Positions 42,601 to 52,224 of a stretch of 64,000 nt of DNA are shown in pieces. Position 1 is the stretch's first letter. Each line of letters opens with the position of its first letter. The notes beneath the pieces are model-generated. The model was given only the letters and a program-made list of their open reading frames with translations, was not told where the DNA came from and ran no database searches. The translations under genes and the position numbers were made by a program. The DNA is taken from contig NZ_CACOFR010000005.1 of the NCBI RefSeq assembly GCF_902626525.1, positions 1-64,000 of the forward strand, written 5' to 3'. This DNA is from an uncultured Prochlorococcus sp. (lineage in GTDB: Bacteria; Cyanobacteriota; Cyanobacteriia; PCC-6307; Cyanobiaceae).

Positions 42601-44030
42601 CTTGGAATATTACAAAAAGATTCTTTAGCATTAATCTTATTATTGTTGTGATCCAAACAATTTTTGCTTATTTCAAGAAAAGTTAATCTTTCTAATTCAT
42701 CTAAATTCAGGTTGTAATTATAAAGAGCATTAATATTTTTTGATTTTGCATTACTTAATTCATTTTGCCTTATAAGTACATCTTTGAGAGTTGATATTCC
42801 AACATCATATCTAAGACGGGTAAGTCTCACAGATTCTTTACTAGATTCAATTTCTTTAAGAGAAGAAATTATTTCCTGTTCATTTAATTTAAGATTTAAA
42901 TAGGCTTTACTAATTTTTGTAGTCAAAACATTTTGGAGATTTTTATAGGCATATTCTTCAGCTTCTGCATCTGCAACTTTTGATTTATAAGAATTCTTAT
43001 TTTGTCCTCCATTAAAGAGACTCCATGCAAAATTTAGACTTATAGTATTTGTATAGTTAGATCCGGATTTATTAGAGTCAATATTTGTAGATAAAGAGTC
43101 ACCTTTGGAAAATGTGCTTGAGAATGTATTACTGATATAAATATTAGGTTTATTTTGAAATAAAAAATTATTTGCTTGGTTCTTTTTTATAGATTTTTGA
43201 AGAAGAAGGTTTTTAAGGGAAAGATTTGCATCTAAACCTTTATTAATAATTTTATTTAATCTATGGTTCCAATAACCTTTTAAATTTTGTTGCTTATTAA
43301 TTTCGAAATCTCCATTTATATTAAGGATTTCTTTAAGGGAAATTTTGTTAATTTCATGTTCAATTTTCTTTTCATTAAGAGATTGTTTATCTCGAGATAA
43401 TTGAGCTTCTGCTTCAAGAACTTCAAATTTTGTACCAATTCCAGCATCTAACTTTGCCTTAGTGTTTTTCAAACTTGTAGTTGATAAATCAAGTGTAAAT
43501 TTTTTGTTTTGAATATCTTGATATGACTTTTGGTATTTGTGATATCTCATTCTTGCTTCTTGAATTAAATCTTTTCTTTTAATTTCAAAATTATTTTCTG
43601 CAATTTTGAGATTTTCTTTGGCAATTTTAATTTCGGATCCTCTGAGGGGGTCGATTAAATCCCATTTTATATTCAGAGAAGGATTTGCAGTGAATTGCGA
43701 AGTTTTTAAAGTTTGAGAATTACTTATATGCTTCTTACCTGAAACATATTTTGGTAAACCATTGGCTTGAAAATCTAATGATGGATATCTTTGAGCAATT
43801 TGACTTGAGAGATTAAAGCTTGCAGAGACAACTAAATTTTGAAATGATTTTAATTCTTCATTATTTAAGATAATATTTTCTATTTCTTCATAACTAATAA
43901 AAGTCTTATTTGATTTTTCTTCTAGAACATTATCTATGAAGTCTTTTTTTTCGGTTGATAGTACTTCTAATGAGTTTATTAATAGAGTAAGAGGCAAAAA
44001 TAAAATAGGGTTAATTACTTTTTTAAGCAT
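42597..44030 (-). CDS. TolC-like outer membrane efflux protein
   Basis: The 477-residue protein has an N-terminal signal-like hydrophobic stretch (about residues 5-20) and two repeated halves, each with long helices and short beta-strand regions, as in TolC trimers. Examples are Leu-Asp-Ala-Gly-Ile-Gly-Thr-Lys-Phe-Glu-Val-Leu-Glu-Ala-Glu-Ala in half one and Leu-Arg-Tyr-Asp-Val-Gly-Ile-Ser-Thr-Leu-Lys-Asp-Val-Leu in half two. It forms an outer-membrane exit duct for efflux or type I secretion. It lies between the DUF512 gene (8-base overlap) and the inositol phosphatase gene (4-base overlap). Confidence 0.9.
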   Translation of the reverse strand: MLKKVINPILFLPLTLLINSLEVLSTEKKDFIDNVLEEKSNKTFISYEEIENIILNNEELKSFQNLVVSASFNLSSQIAQRYPSLDFQANGLPKYVSGKKHISNSQTLKTSQFTANPSLNIKWDLIDPLRGSEIKIAKENLKIAENNFEIKRKDLIQEARMRYHKYQKSYQDIQNKKFTLDLSTTSLKNTKAKLDAGIGTKFEVLEAEAQLSRDKQSLNEKKIEHEINKISLKEILNINGDFEINKQQNLKGYWNHRLNKIINKGLDANLSLKNLLLQKSIKKNQANNFLFQNKPNIYISNTFSSTFSKGDSLSTNIDSNKSGSNYTNTISLNFAWSLFNGGQNKNSYKSKVADAEAEEYAYKNLQNVLTTKISKAYLNLKLNEQEIISSLKEIESSKESVRLTRLRYDVGISTLKDVLIRQNELSNAKSKNINALYNYNLNLDELERLTFLEISKNCLDHNNNKINAKESFCNIPR

Positions 44031-45435
44031 TTTTTAAAATATTTGATTTATTTGATTTGCCAACTAGAGTATCTATAATATCATTTGAATCATCAAGAAT
44101 GTGAATTTTGGTATCTAATTGATTTTCCACTTCATTAATATTTTTATCATCTAAAAATAAATCAGTATTAATTTTTAACATGATTGATGGAATGTAAATA
44201 GCCTCTCCTAAATCCTTATTTTGCAGCCCATAAATTAGATCCTCTCCAGTTAGAAGACCAGTCACAACTTGCTCTTGTCCCCAATAAATGCTTGGTAGTC
44301 CATATAAATTAATTGTCAATCCATCAATTAAGTTTAATTTTTTAACTATGGGAATTAAGGCTTCATAAACCAATTTACCAACAATCCAACTAACTTTTTT
44401 TGGTTTTTTTACTTTTTTTGGTAGGTTTTTAGTTTTCTCCCCTAATGTTTTTAGAAAGCTTCTAATAGTGCCTACTCCATTCGATTCTTGTGGCATATTT
44501 TCATAGGTTTTGTAACTAGGTAAATTTTTCCCAGCTATTAAATACCATTCGTCTGCTAGCCAACAAAATCGAGTTCCAAGACTTATTTGTAATATTGCCT
44601 GTATTTTCTCTACTTGTTTGATGATTTTTAATGCGTATTCTGGACTTATTGATTTTAATCCATCATTTTCAGGTCTAAATTTTGTCAGTCCTACGGGAAC
44701 TATTGCAACGGAAAGAACTGTTTGAGAAGTTTTTTTGTAGAATTCTGCAAGTTCAAAAATTGATTTTTTAAGAATCTCTTCGTCATTTATATCTGGACAT
44801 ACAACAATTTGGGCATGTATTTGAATAGAGTTTTTTTCAAACCATGAAATTTGATCAAGAATTACTCCAGCTTTTTTATTTTTTAATAATTTCTCTCTTG
44901 TATCAGGATCAGTAGCATGAACAGAAATAAAAAGTGGGGATAGTTTCTGTTTGGAAATTCTCTCCCAGTCTTCTTTTTTTAAATTTGTAAGAGTTAGATA
45001 AGAGCCATATAAGAAACTTAGTCGATAATCATCATCTTTTACGTAAAGGCTTTTTCTTTTTCCGCCTGGCTGTTGATCTATAAAACAAAATGGACAAGTA
45101 TTGTTGCATTGCTTAATTGAATCAAATAATGCATCTTTAAAATTAATACCTAAATTGACATCTTGATCTTTTTCAATGCTTATATTGTGAACTTCATGAT
45201 TTTTATCTAAAACTGCTATGTCTAAAATTTCTTCACTAATGAGAATCTGATAATCAATTAAATCTCTTGGTTTTTTTCCATTAATACTAATAATTGAATC
45301 ACCTGATTCAAATCCTATCTCTTGTGCAATGGAATTAGCTTCAATACTTTCAATTTCTGCAGGGTTTATTTTATAAGTAATACTAGGAACCAAAAGATCA
45401 CTGGGATCTTCTTTGTAATTAATTTCTTGCCACAC
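44023..45435 (-). CDS. DUF512 radical-SAM / PDZ protein (TIGR03279-type)
   Basis: The 470-residue protein has an N-terminal PDZ-like domain (Gly-Phe-Glu-Ser-Gly-Asp-Ser-Ile-Ile-Ser-Ile-Asn-Gly near residues 43-55). A radical-SAM core follows, with Cys-Asn-Asn-Thr-Cys-Pro-Phe-Cys-Phe-Ile-Asp-Gln (CxxxCxxC, three cluster ligands), then the DUF512 C-terminal domain. The family is found in all cyanobacteria and some other bacteria; the reaction is unknown. The start is GTG at 45435. The 178-base gap upstream, shared with a divergent gene, has no convincing gene. Confidence 0.9.
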   Translation of the reverse strand: MWQEINYKEDPSDLLVPSITYKINPAEIESIEANSIAQEIGFESGDSIISINGKKPRDLIDYQILISEEILDIAVLDKNHEVHNISIEKDQDVNLGINFKDALFDSIKQCNNTCPFCFIDQQPGGKRKSLYVKDDDYRLSFLYGSYLTLTNLKKEDWERISKQKLSPLFISVHATDPDTREKLLKNKKAGVILDQISWFEKNSIQIHAQIVVCPDINDEEILKKSIFELAEFYKKTSQTVLSVAIVPVGLTKFRPENDGLKSISPEYALKIIKQVEKIQAILQISLGTRFCWLADEWYLIAGKNLPSYKTYENMPQESNGVGTIRSFLKTLGEKTKNLPKKVKKPKKVSWIVGKLVYEALIPIVKKLNLIDGLTINLYGLPSIYWGQEQVVTGLLTGEDLIYGLQNKDLGEAIYIPSIMLKINTDLFLDDKNINEVENQLDTKIHILDDSNDIIDTLVGKSNKSNILKNA

Positions 45436-45613
45436 AATTTAAGGCCAAATTATCTTGTTTATATTTATTCTAAACTTATATATGACTCAAAGTGTATTAA
45501 ATACTTTTAAAAAAATAAATATAGGTATCAAATTATGGCCCTTTGATTTATTAAAATATGTCATTCGCAGTTTTCTAAAACACGATTTAAATTAAATAAA
45601 ATAACTTTTCTCG

Positions 45614-46381
45614 TTGAAAGAATTAATTACAAAAAATTTAGAAGTGAAAGATAAATTGAACTTTGAATTGCATAAGACAGTTGATTCAGATGAAAATAGT
45701 TTTTTATCAAATCCAACGTCTTTAAGATTGTGGTCTTCTTTTTTTGTAATTTTACCTATTTTTGTTCAAGCCCCTTGGGTGAGGTTAGAACCAATAAGTG
45801 CGCTTTGTTTTACGTTTATTATTATTTTAATGGCAATTGTTTTGAATCAGAAAGGGTCAAATAAGTGGTTTATTGTTAGTTCATTATTACTTGGGGTATC
45901 AGGCAGTTGGCTTGGTGGATGTTTGTTCTGGGGATGGTTAAGCCCATTCCCTATCCTACACATACCTGTTGAAGCTGTTGTTCTTCCATTAGCTTTAATT
46001 GGACTTGGTACCAATTGGAAAATAGGTTCAAGCTTTTATATCTCTTCTCTATTTGGAACTGCAATGACGGACATTACAATATTTTCAATCGGAATAATGG
46101 ATCAATGGCGGCAGGTAATTACAGCAGACTCAGAAACTGCACCCCAAATTCTTCAAAAAACCTCAGAAAATCTCATCCAAATAAAATCATTATCTATTAT
46201 TGTTTTTGTTGCTGTTATACTTTGGTTTATTTCAAAAGAAATTTTTGATTCTGCGACAATAAATACTACTACTGGTAAAGCACTCTTAGTTTCTAGTTAT
46301 GTAATTCAAACGACATTAATTGTTGATGGTATTTTTATTGTTTTAGCAATTATGCAACCAACTTTTAGTGGATTGGTTTAA
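45614..46381 (+). CDS. DUF3120 family membrane protein
   Basis: This 255-residue protein has about six to seven membrane helices. Conserved-looking loops include Phe-Val-Gln-Ala-Pro-Trp-Val-Arg-Leu-Glu-Pro and Trp-Gly-Trp-Leu-Ser-Pro-Phe-Pro-Ile-Leu-His-Ile-Pro-Val-Glu-Ala, which I associate with DUF3120, a cyanobacterial family of unknown function. The start is TTG 45614. Its stop shares a base with the nadB start (TAATG), indicating coupling. Confidence 0.7.
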   Translation: MKELITKNLEVKDKLNFELHKTVDSDENSFLSNPTSLRLWSSFFVILPIFVQAPWVRLEPISALCFTFIIILMAIVLNQKGSNKWFIVSSLLLGVSGSWLGGCLFWGWLSPFPILHIPVEAVVLPLALIGLGTNWKIGSSFYISSLFGTAMTDITIFSIGIMDQWRQVITADSETAPQILQKTSENLIQIKSLSIIVFVAVILWFISKEIFDSATINTTTGKALLVSSYVIQTTLIVDGIFIVLAIMQPTFSGLV

Positions 46382-48048
46382 TGTTAAGGCCTCCATTTTC
46401 GCAAGAACCGATACCAATAAATAATTGGGATGTAATCGTTGTAGGCGCTGGAGCTGCTGGCCTTATGACTTGTCTTGAATTACCCGCAAATTTAAAAGTT
46501 CTTCTTTTAAATAGAAATACTAGTAAGGTATCTTCCAGTAGATGGGCTCAAGGAGGAATAGCATCTGTTGTTAGAAAAGATGATTCATTTGATCTTCATG
46601 CTGAGGATACTTTAAAAGCAGGAGATGGACTATGTGATTTTCAAGCTGTAGAAATGCTGGTTAAAGAAGCTCCAGGTTGTGTAGACAGGTTGCAGAATTT
46701 AGGGATGATTTTTGATCAAAGTTCTGATCAACTAGCTACTACGTTAGAAGCAGCTCATTCACGAAGAAGAGTCTTGCATGTGAAAGATCGTACTGGGCGA
46801 GCATTAGTTGAAGTTCTAGAAGATCATATTGAGAATAAAAAAAATATTCTTCACTGCAGGGGTGTAAGAGTGACTGAACTTCTCATTGAAAATAAAGAAT
46901 GTAGAGGAGTTCAGGTTCTTGATGGAGCAAATTTATATTGGATTCAATCGAGAGCTGTTGTATTGGCTACTGGTGGGGGTGGACACTTATTTACTAATAC
47001 AACAAATCCTGCTCAATCCTCTGGTGAAGGAATTGCTCTTGCGTGGAAAGCAGGCGCTGCTATCGAAGATTTAGAGTTCGTGCAATTTCATCCAACCGCT
47101 TTAAAATTTTATGGTGCACCTTGCTTCTTAATATCTGAGGCACTTAGAGGAGAAGGAGCGATCTTAGTTGATAAAAATGGTAAAAGTCCAGTTAAAAATC
47201 TTGAAAATCGTGATTTAGCTACTAGAGATCAGGTGAGTAGAGCAATTATGAAAAATATGCATGATAATGGTGTAGATCATGTTGGCTTAGATCTTCGGTA
47301 TATTGACCCAGAAAAAATTGTAGAGCGCTTCCCCACGATCTTAAGTCGATGTCAGGATTATGGCGTTAACCCTTTAAATGAGATTATTCCCGTAGCTCCT
47401 GCAGCTCACTATTGGATGGGAGGTGTTAAAACTGATCTAAATGCATCTTCTACAAGGAAAGGATTATATGCAGTAGGAGAAGTTGCTTCTACAGGAGTCC
47501 ATGGTGCTAATAGACTGGCAAGTAATTCACTAATGGAATGCCTTGTTTTTGCAAGAAAAATGTCTTCAATTGTTTTGAATGACCCTTCTAAATTTGAAAA
47601 ATTTGATAGATCATTCCAGGAGTTTTATATTGATGATCCAAAAGAAGATCAAATTTCTAAAATTGCTGAAAAAATTGATGAATTAAGAAAACTATGTTGG
47701 TTAAATTTAGGTGTATCTCGAAATAAGGTAAATATGAGTAAATTTTTAAATTACATTCAAAATGATATAGATAAATTACATGAAAATGATTTACTAAATA
47801 GTCTTGAAAAAATAAAATTTGATCAAAAAATAAAACTTAGTGAACGTAATAGGAGAGCATTGAATATTTTACTTGATTTAAAGAATAGACAAATAACAAC
47901 TTTAACTTTATTAAAAGCTTGTCTATTTAGAGAAGAAAGTAGAGGAGGGCATTATAGAGATGATTTTCCTGATAAAGATAAAAATTGGGAATGTCATACT
48001 AGACAACATTTAGATCAAAAAATTCATAAAAGATTTATCAAAAATTAA
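46381..48048 (+). CDS. nadB: L-aspartate oxidase
   Basis: NadB oxidises aspartate to iminoaspartate, the first step of NAD synthesis. The 555-residue flavoprotein shows the FAD loop Val-Gly-Ala-Gly-Ala-Ala-Gly-Leu, Ser-Ser-Ser-Arg-Trp-Ala-Gln-Gly-Gly-Ile-Ala, Gln-Phe-His-Pro-Thr, Ser-Glu-Ala-Leu-Arg-Gly-Glu-Gly-Ala, and the catalytic Pro-Ala-Ala-His-Tyr-Trp-Met-Gly-Gly. The C-terminal helix bundle has Glu-Glu-Ser-Arg-Gly-Gly-His-Tyr-Arg. nadA and nadC are not in the window. It overlaps the VKOR gene tail to tail by 11 bases. Confidence 0.96.
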   Translation: MLRPPFSQEPIPINNWDVIVVGAGAAGLMTCLELPANLKVLLLNRNTSKVSSSRWAQGGIASVVRKDDSFDLHAEDTLKAGDGLCDFQAVEMLVKEAPGCVDRLQNLGMIFDQSSDQLATTLEAAHSRRRVLHVKDRTGRALVEVLEDHIENKKNILHCRGVRVTELLIENKECRGVQVLDGANLYWIQSRAVVLATGGGGHLFTNTTNPAQSSGEGIALAWKAGAAIEDLEFVQFHPTALKFYGAPCFLISEALRGEGAILVDKNGKSPVKNLENRDLATRDQVSRAIMKNMHDNGVDHVGLDLRYIDPEKIVERFPTILSRCQDYGVNPLNEIIPVAPAAHYWMGGVKTDLNASSTRKGLYAVGEVASTGVHGANRLASNSLMECLVFARKMSSIVLNDPSKFEKFDRSFQEFYIDDPKEDQISKIAEKIDELRKLCWLNLGVSRNKVNMSKFLNYIQNDIDKLHENDLLNSLEKIKFDQKIKLSERNRRALNILLDLKNRQITTLTLLKACLFREESRGGHYRDDFPDKDKNWECHTRQHLDQKIHKRFIKN

Positions 48049-48973
48049 GATCTCCCTGATAGTCGGTCTTTTTTGCCAATTCATTCAAGTCACGAGTACC
48101 ACTAATTATTTCTCCATTGATTTCCCAAGAAGGAAATCCACTGATTCCTTTTGTTTGGCATAGTTTATACTCATTATCTTTACCATCCTTAGCACATTCA
48201 ACTACTTTTAATTCTTTAACTGCTTCCTTACCAAATAATTGTTTCTGATCGTGGCAATGTGGGCACCAGTATGCACTATACATAACAATATTGTTTTCAC
48301 TTAAAAATTTCGCAAATTTCACCTTTTGGGGAGAGCTTGAAGTGGTAATTCTTGGCGATACATTTTCAGTGGGGATTGCAACATCAATAGCATTAGAGGG
48401 GTCAACGTTTGTTGACCAAATTAGGCCCCCCAGCAGGACACTAATTGCTACAATGAAACCTCTAAAAATCATAGGTTCTCTACTTTCAAACTTTGCTCCA
48501 ATCATAGAAATTATAAATATGGAAAATGATAAAATTGCTGAAACTATACAAAAAAAACAATATGCTTGTATCTTAAAAAACATTATATTGATTAATAAAA
48601 AGCTAAATGTTGATGACGCACAAGATATTAGAAATACTAACCACCATAAAAACTTATTAAGTTTTTCTTTTGGGGAAATTAAATTAAGCGAAAGTATTAT
48701 TGTGATAACTAATATTGATAAATACGTTATAAATCCAGCTAATGAGAGAGGTATATTAACTTGATTATTTTCAAATAAAGTGCCCCAAGGACTATTCAAA
48801 ACTGTTTCACAATCATTTTGAATACCTGGGCATGAAAGAGAAGTAAATAATCCCCAGTTTTTTAAAGTAATCGAACCCGTGTCAACTATGCCTATAGTGC
48901 TAATAATTGCGATTATGATTTTTGGCCATTTCAAATCTTTTTTATTTCTTCTATTTAAAGTCTTAAGGGCCAT
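48038..48973 (-). CDS. VKOR-thioredoxin fusion (disulfide-forming)
   Basis: This 311-residue fusion joins a four-helix vitamin K epoxide reductase-like membrane domain (about residues 18-190) to a thioredoxin-like domain. The membrane part has a loop cysteine pair Ser-Cys-Pro...Asp-Cys-Glu-Thr-Val and the active Cys-Phe-Phe-Cys near the inner quinone side. The thioredoxin part has Trp-Cys-Pro-His-Cys-His and Gly-Phe-Pro-Ser-Trp (cis-Pro). Such fusions replace DsbB+DsbA and make disulfides in the lumen or periplasm; they assist photosystem II assembly in cyanobacteria and plants. Confidence 0.93.
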   Translation of the reverse strand: MALKTLNRRNKKDLKWPKIIIAIISTIGIVDTGSITLKNWGLFTSLSCPGIQNDCETVLNSPWGTLFENNQVNIPLSLAGFITYLSILVITIILSLNLISPKEKLNKFLWWLVFLISCASSTFSFLLINIMFFKIQAYCFFCIVSAILSFSIFIISMIGAKFESREPMIFRGFIVAISVLLGGLIWSTNVDPSNAIDVAIPTENVSPRITTSSSPQKVKFAKFLSENNIVMYSAYWCPHCHDQKQLFGKEAVKELKVVECAKDGKDNEYKLCQTKGISGFPSWEINGEIISGTRDLNELAKKTDYQGDLNF

Positions 48974-49078
48974 ACAAAATGAAAGTTTGTTATTTACATT
49001 ATCTATCCTAATATTATCTTGGCATGAGAGTTATATACGAAATGCTTTTTAAATCTTTTAATTTTTATTTTTCGAGTT

Positions 49079-50443
49079 GTGAAGCAAAAAAGTTCTAATG
49101 TAAAAGAAAAAAAACTATCTAAGATTGCATTTAGTCATGTTGGTTGCGAAAAAAATCTTGTTGATACTGAACATATGCAAGGTTTATTAGATAAAGAGGG
49201 TTATGAAGTTGACAGCAATATAAATGATGCAAATGTTGTTGTTGTAAATACTTGCAGTTTTATTGAAACAGCTAGAGAAGAATCTATTAGAAAAATTCTA
49301 GAATATACAAATAAAGGAAAGGAAGTAATAGTTGCAGGCTGTATGGCTCAGCATTTTAAAGATGAACTTCTAAAAGAAATCCCTGAAATAAAAGGTTTGG
49401 TTGGAACAGGAGATTATCAAAAGATAGCCAAGGTTTTAGACAGAGTAGAAAAAGGGGAAATCGTTAATGAAGTTTCAAAAATACCGGAATTTATTGCAGA
49501 CGAGAAAATACCTCGTTTTGTAGATAAAAAAAAATTTATTGCTTATCTTCGTATCGCCGAAGGCTGCAATTATAATTGCGCTTTTTGTATTATTCCTAAG
49601 TTGAGAGGTCCTCAAAGAAGTAGAACAATAGAATCTATAGTTTCAGAAGCTAAAAGTCTTGCAAAGCAGGGTATTCAAGAAATCATATTAATTAGTCAAA
49701 TAACAACTAATTATGGTCAAGATATTTATGGGAAACCATCATTAGCCAAACTTTTGAGTGAACTTTCTAAAGTTCCAATTCCTTGGATTAGGATACATTA
49801 TGCTTATCCAACGGGTTTAACTTATGAAGTTATTAGATCTTTCAAAGATTCAAAAAATATAGTACCTTATTTCGATTTGCCACTTCAGCATAGTCATCCA
49901 GATGTTTTGAAGAGTATGAATAGACCTTGGCAAGCTTCTTTGAATGCATCAATTTTGGAGAAAATTAGAGAAGAAATTCCATCTGCGGTATTAAGAACTA
50001 GTCTCATTGTTGGTTTCCCAGGAGAAAAAAAAGAACATTTTGAACATCTTCTCGAATTTTTGAATAGCTATAAATTTGATCATGTGGGAGTGTTTATTTT
50101 TTCTCCTGAAGAAGGAACTGCAGCTTTTGATTTGCCAAATAAAGTATCCCCAGAGGTTGCAGAGGCAAGAAAAGATAACGTTATTTCAGTTCAACAAAAT
50201 ATCTCTAAAGATAAAAATCAGTCATATGTTGGTTCAAAAATGAAGATTTTGGTAGAAAAAATATCAGATAATAATGAATTAATAGGTCGTTCCTACAATT
50301 TCGCGCCTGAAATTGACGGAAATGTGATTTTATCTATGAACACTAATAAAGATTTGAAAAATTATATTGGTAAATTTGTTGAAGCAAATATTTCTTTTGC
50401 GGATGAATATGATTTGTATGGAGAGACTATTAAAATTCTGTAG
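49079..50443 (+). CDS. rimO: ribosomal protein S12 methylthiotransferase
   Basis: RimO adds a methylthio group to an aspartate of ribosomal protein S12 using two Fe-S clusters. The 454-residue layout is complete: UPF0004 domain with three cysteines (Val-Gly-Cys-Glu-Lys-Asn, Asn-Thr-Cys-Ser-Phe, Ala-Gly-Cys-Met-Ala), radical-SAM motif Cys-Asn-Tyr-Asn-Cys-Ala-Phe-Cys, and a C-terminal TRAM domain. The Glu-Gly-Cys-Asn and Leu-Arg-Gly-Pro-Gln-Arg-Ser segments favour RimO over MiaB. The start is GTG 49079. Confidence 0.95.
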   Translation: MKQKSSNVKEKKLSKIAFSHVGCEKNLVDTEHMQGLLDKEGYEVDSNINDANVVVVNTCSFIETAREESIRKILEYTNKGKEVIVAGCMAQHFKDELLKEIPEIKGLVGTGDYQKIAKVLDRVEKGEIVNEVSKIPEFIADEKIPRFVDKKKFIAYLRIAEGCNYNCAFCIIPKLRGPQRSRTIESIVSEAKSLAKQGIQEIILISQITTNYGQDIYGKPSLAKLLSELSKVPIPWIRIHYAYPTGLTYEVIRSFKDSKNIVPYFDLPLQHSHPDVLKSMNRPWQASLNASILEKIREEIPSAVLRTSLIVGFPGEKKEHFEHLLEFLNSYKFDHVGVFIFSPEEGTAAFDLPNKVSPEVAEARKDNVISVQQNISKDKNQSYVGSKMKILVEKISDNNELIGRSYNFAPEIDGNVILSMNTNKDLKNYIGKFVEANISFADEYDLYGETIKIL

Positions 50444-50447
50444 TTTT

Positions 50448-50540
50448 TTAAATTAACTTAACTGCTCTTAAGAGCTTATCTAATGCGAAAGCTGCTGCAA
50501 AACCAAAACCAATAAATGCAAAATAGAAAATGATGTTCAT
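50448..50540 (-). CDS. petL: cytochrome b6-f complex subunit PetL-like (30 aa)
   Basis: A 30-codon frame starting at ATG 50540 has one membrane helix and ends Leu-Leu-Arg-Ala-Val-Lys-Leu-Ile. That C-terminus resembles plastid and cyanobacterial PetL, which end in a Gly-Leu-x-x-Ile-(Lys/Arg)-Leu-Ile pattern. PetL stabilises the cytochrome b6-f complex in thylakoids. The short size means chance similarity cannot be excluded. It is convergent with rimO, 5 bases from its stop. Confidence 0.6.
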   Translation of the reverse strand: MNIIFYFAFIGFGFAAAFALDKLLRAVKLI

Positions 50541-50605
50541 TAATTTTTTTTATTTTTATTTAATTTAACATCAGATAAAAAGATTAGATTTTTTCGTTTA
50601 ATTTC

Positions 50606-50992
50606 TTAATCTTGGATATATGGTAATTTTTTGTATAAACATTCTTCTGCTTTTTGTAGTTCGCGGCCTAAATATAGAGCATGATCGAATCTGGTTATTA
50701 AGTCATTTCTTTCTTCAGTGATCAATATTCCAAGTTGTTTCGCACTAATACCTTCAAAAACTTCATTAGTAACTCTTTTGTTTTGAGAGTCGCATTTTAT
50801 TGGTTCATTTGTTTCTGGGTCAAGCGCATATCCGTCATCATTAATATTATTTAGAAAGTGCTTTAAAATTATTTTATTTTCTTCTAAATCTACTTTTATA
50901 ATAAAATAACCCTTTGGATCTAAGTCTATGTATCGGTTGGATAAATTATTATCAATCTTTGTTTTCTTATCGAAACTTTTACTAGAATCCAT
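50606..50992 (-). CDS. DUF4346 family protein
   Basis: This 128-residue soluble protein has Tyr-Ile-Asp-Leu-Asp-Pro-Lys-Gly-Tyr-Phe-Ile-Ile, Asp-Pro-Glu-Thr-Asn-Glu-Pro and, near the C-terminus, Phe-Asp-His-Ala-Leu-Tyr-Leu-Gly-Arg-Glu-Leu-Gln-Lys-Ala-Glu. I associate these with DUF4346, a family common in cyanobacteria. The His-Ala-x-Tyr-Leu-Gly-Arg-Glu segment suggests a binding site, but the role is unknown. No membrane helix is present. It lies 60 bases downstream of the COG3146 gene. Confidence 0.65.
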   Translation of the reverse strand: MDSSKSFDKKTKIDNNLSNRYIDLDPKGYFIIKVDLEENKIILKHFLNNINDDGYALDPETNEPIKCDSQNKRVTNEVFEGISAKQLGILITEERNDLITRFDHALYLGRELQKAEECLYKKLPYIQD

Positions 50993-51052
50993 TCTTATAA
51001 GTTAATAAAAACCATATTAATAATATAATCTTTTGAAGAGCCAAAAAATTTT

Positions 51053-52207
51053 TTATTTAAAGGGTATAGATTGATTTTCAAAAACAATTTCCATTTCAGT
51101 TTGTTTATTTACCTCATTTAGCCAGCTTTTAATTATATTTTCCATATTTTTGTCAAACCACTTATGCAAGCTAATGGTGCTTTTTGCAAAAAACCCCCTC
51201 CGTCTTTTATGTTTACCACCTGCTCCAGGATCAAACAAATGGATACTATTTTTTATTGCCCATTCAATTGGCTGGTAGTAGCATAATTCAAAATGTAAAT
51301 TAGATACTTCTTCTTGACTACCCCAATATCTACCCCATAAGTTGTTTTTATTTTTAACGCACATCGACATAGCCAAAATATCAGCTGAATCATTTTTTGA
51401 TGCGCTAAAAAGTAAAAGATTTTTTTTATTATCAACAATTTTTTCGAAAAATGTAGATGTCAGATATTTACTTCCCCAAACTCCCCACCTAGAGCAATGC
51501 TGTTCATAAAAATTATGCATTTTTTTGAGGATTTCTTGGTTGATATCATCTTCATTAAAAATTTCTATTTTAATATTGTTTTTAGTAATTGATTTTCTCT
51601 CTTTTTTTATATTTTTTCTCTGATTAGAGTTAAATCTAGAAAGAAAATCATCAAACGTTTTTTCTCCATTACTCCTCCATTCACTGGTGGTATTTATCCA
51701 TTTATGGTATCCCAACGATTTAAGATGGTTGCCCCAGTTTTCATCAATATATAAAAAATTACAACTTAAAATTTTATTTGTAATAGCAAATCTTTCGATA
51801 TGGTTTATAAGTAAATTTGTAATTTCTTTTTTATCTATATTTTTTTTATAAAGAAATTGATATCCATTTACAGGACTATAAGGACTCATTCCAATTAATT
51901 TAGGGTAATAATTTAAATTCAGCTCTTGAGCCAATCTTGCAAATGATTGGTCAAAAATGAATTCTCCATAACTATGATTTTTTAAAAAAAGTGGAGCAAT
52001 TCCTAATATTTCTTCATTTTTATAAGCAACAAAATATAGAGGCTGCCAACCACTTTCTCTAGAAACACTTTTTGATATTTCAAGATTTTTAAGCCAAGTC
52101 CATTCATAAAATGGATTTTTGATTTCATTTGCTAATTCATTCCATATCTCCCTAGAGATTTCCTTAATTGACAATTTGACTTCAACTTTATTTATTCTTT
52201 GGTTCAT
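51053..52207 (-). CDS. COG3146 (DUF482) GNAT-like acyltransferase
   Basis: The 384-residue protein has the FemABX/GNAT-like fold signs of COG3146: Phe-Tyr-Glu-Trp-Thr-Trp-Leu near residues 28-37, Phe-Leu-Ser-Arg-Phe-Asn-Ser-Asn-Gln-Arg-Lys-Asn-Ile-Lys-Lys-Glu-Arg in the middle, and Trp-Gly-Arg-Tyr-Trp-Gly followed by Phe-Glu-Leu-Cys-Tyr-Tyr-Gln and Phe-Asp-Pro-Gly-Ala-Gly-Gly-Lys-His-Lys. Function is unknown; the older name 'peptidoglycan biosynthesis' is not well supported. It is 17 bases from the RibD-type reductase on the same strand. Confidence 0.85.
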   Translation of the reverse strand: MNQRINKVEVKLSIKEISREIWNELANEIKNPFYEWTWLKNLEISKSVSRESGWQPLYFVAYKNEEILGIAPLFLKNHSYGEFIFDQSFARLAQELNLNYYPKLIGMSPYSPVNGYQFLYKKNIDKKEITNLLINHIERFAITNKILSCNFLYIDENWGNHLKSLGYHKWINTTSEWRSNGEKTFDDFLSRFNSNQRKNIKKERKSITKNNIKIEIFNEDDINQEILKKMHNFYEQHCSRWGVWGSKYLTSTFFEKIVDNKKNLLLFSASKNDSADILAMSMCVKNKNNLWGRYWGSQEEVSNLHFELCYYQPIEWAIKNSIHLFDPGAGGKHKRRRGFFAKSTISLHKWFDKNMENIIKSWLNEVNKQTEMEIVFENQSIPFK

Positions 52208-52224
52208 TAATTATTGAATCTATT

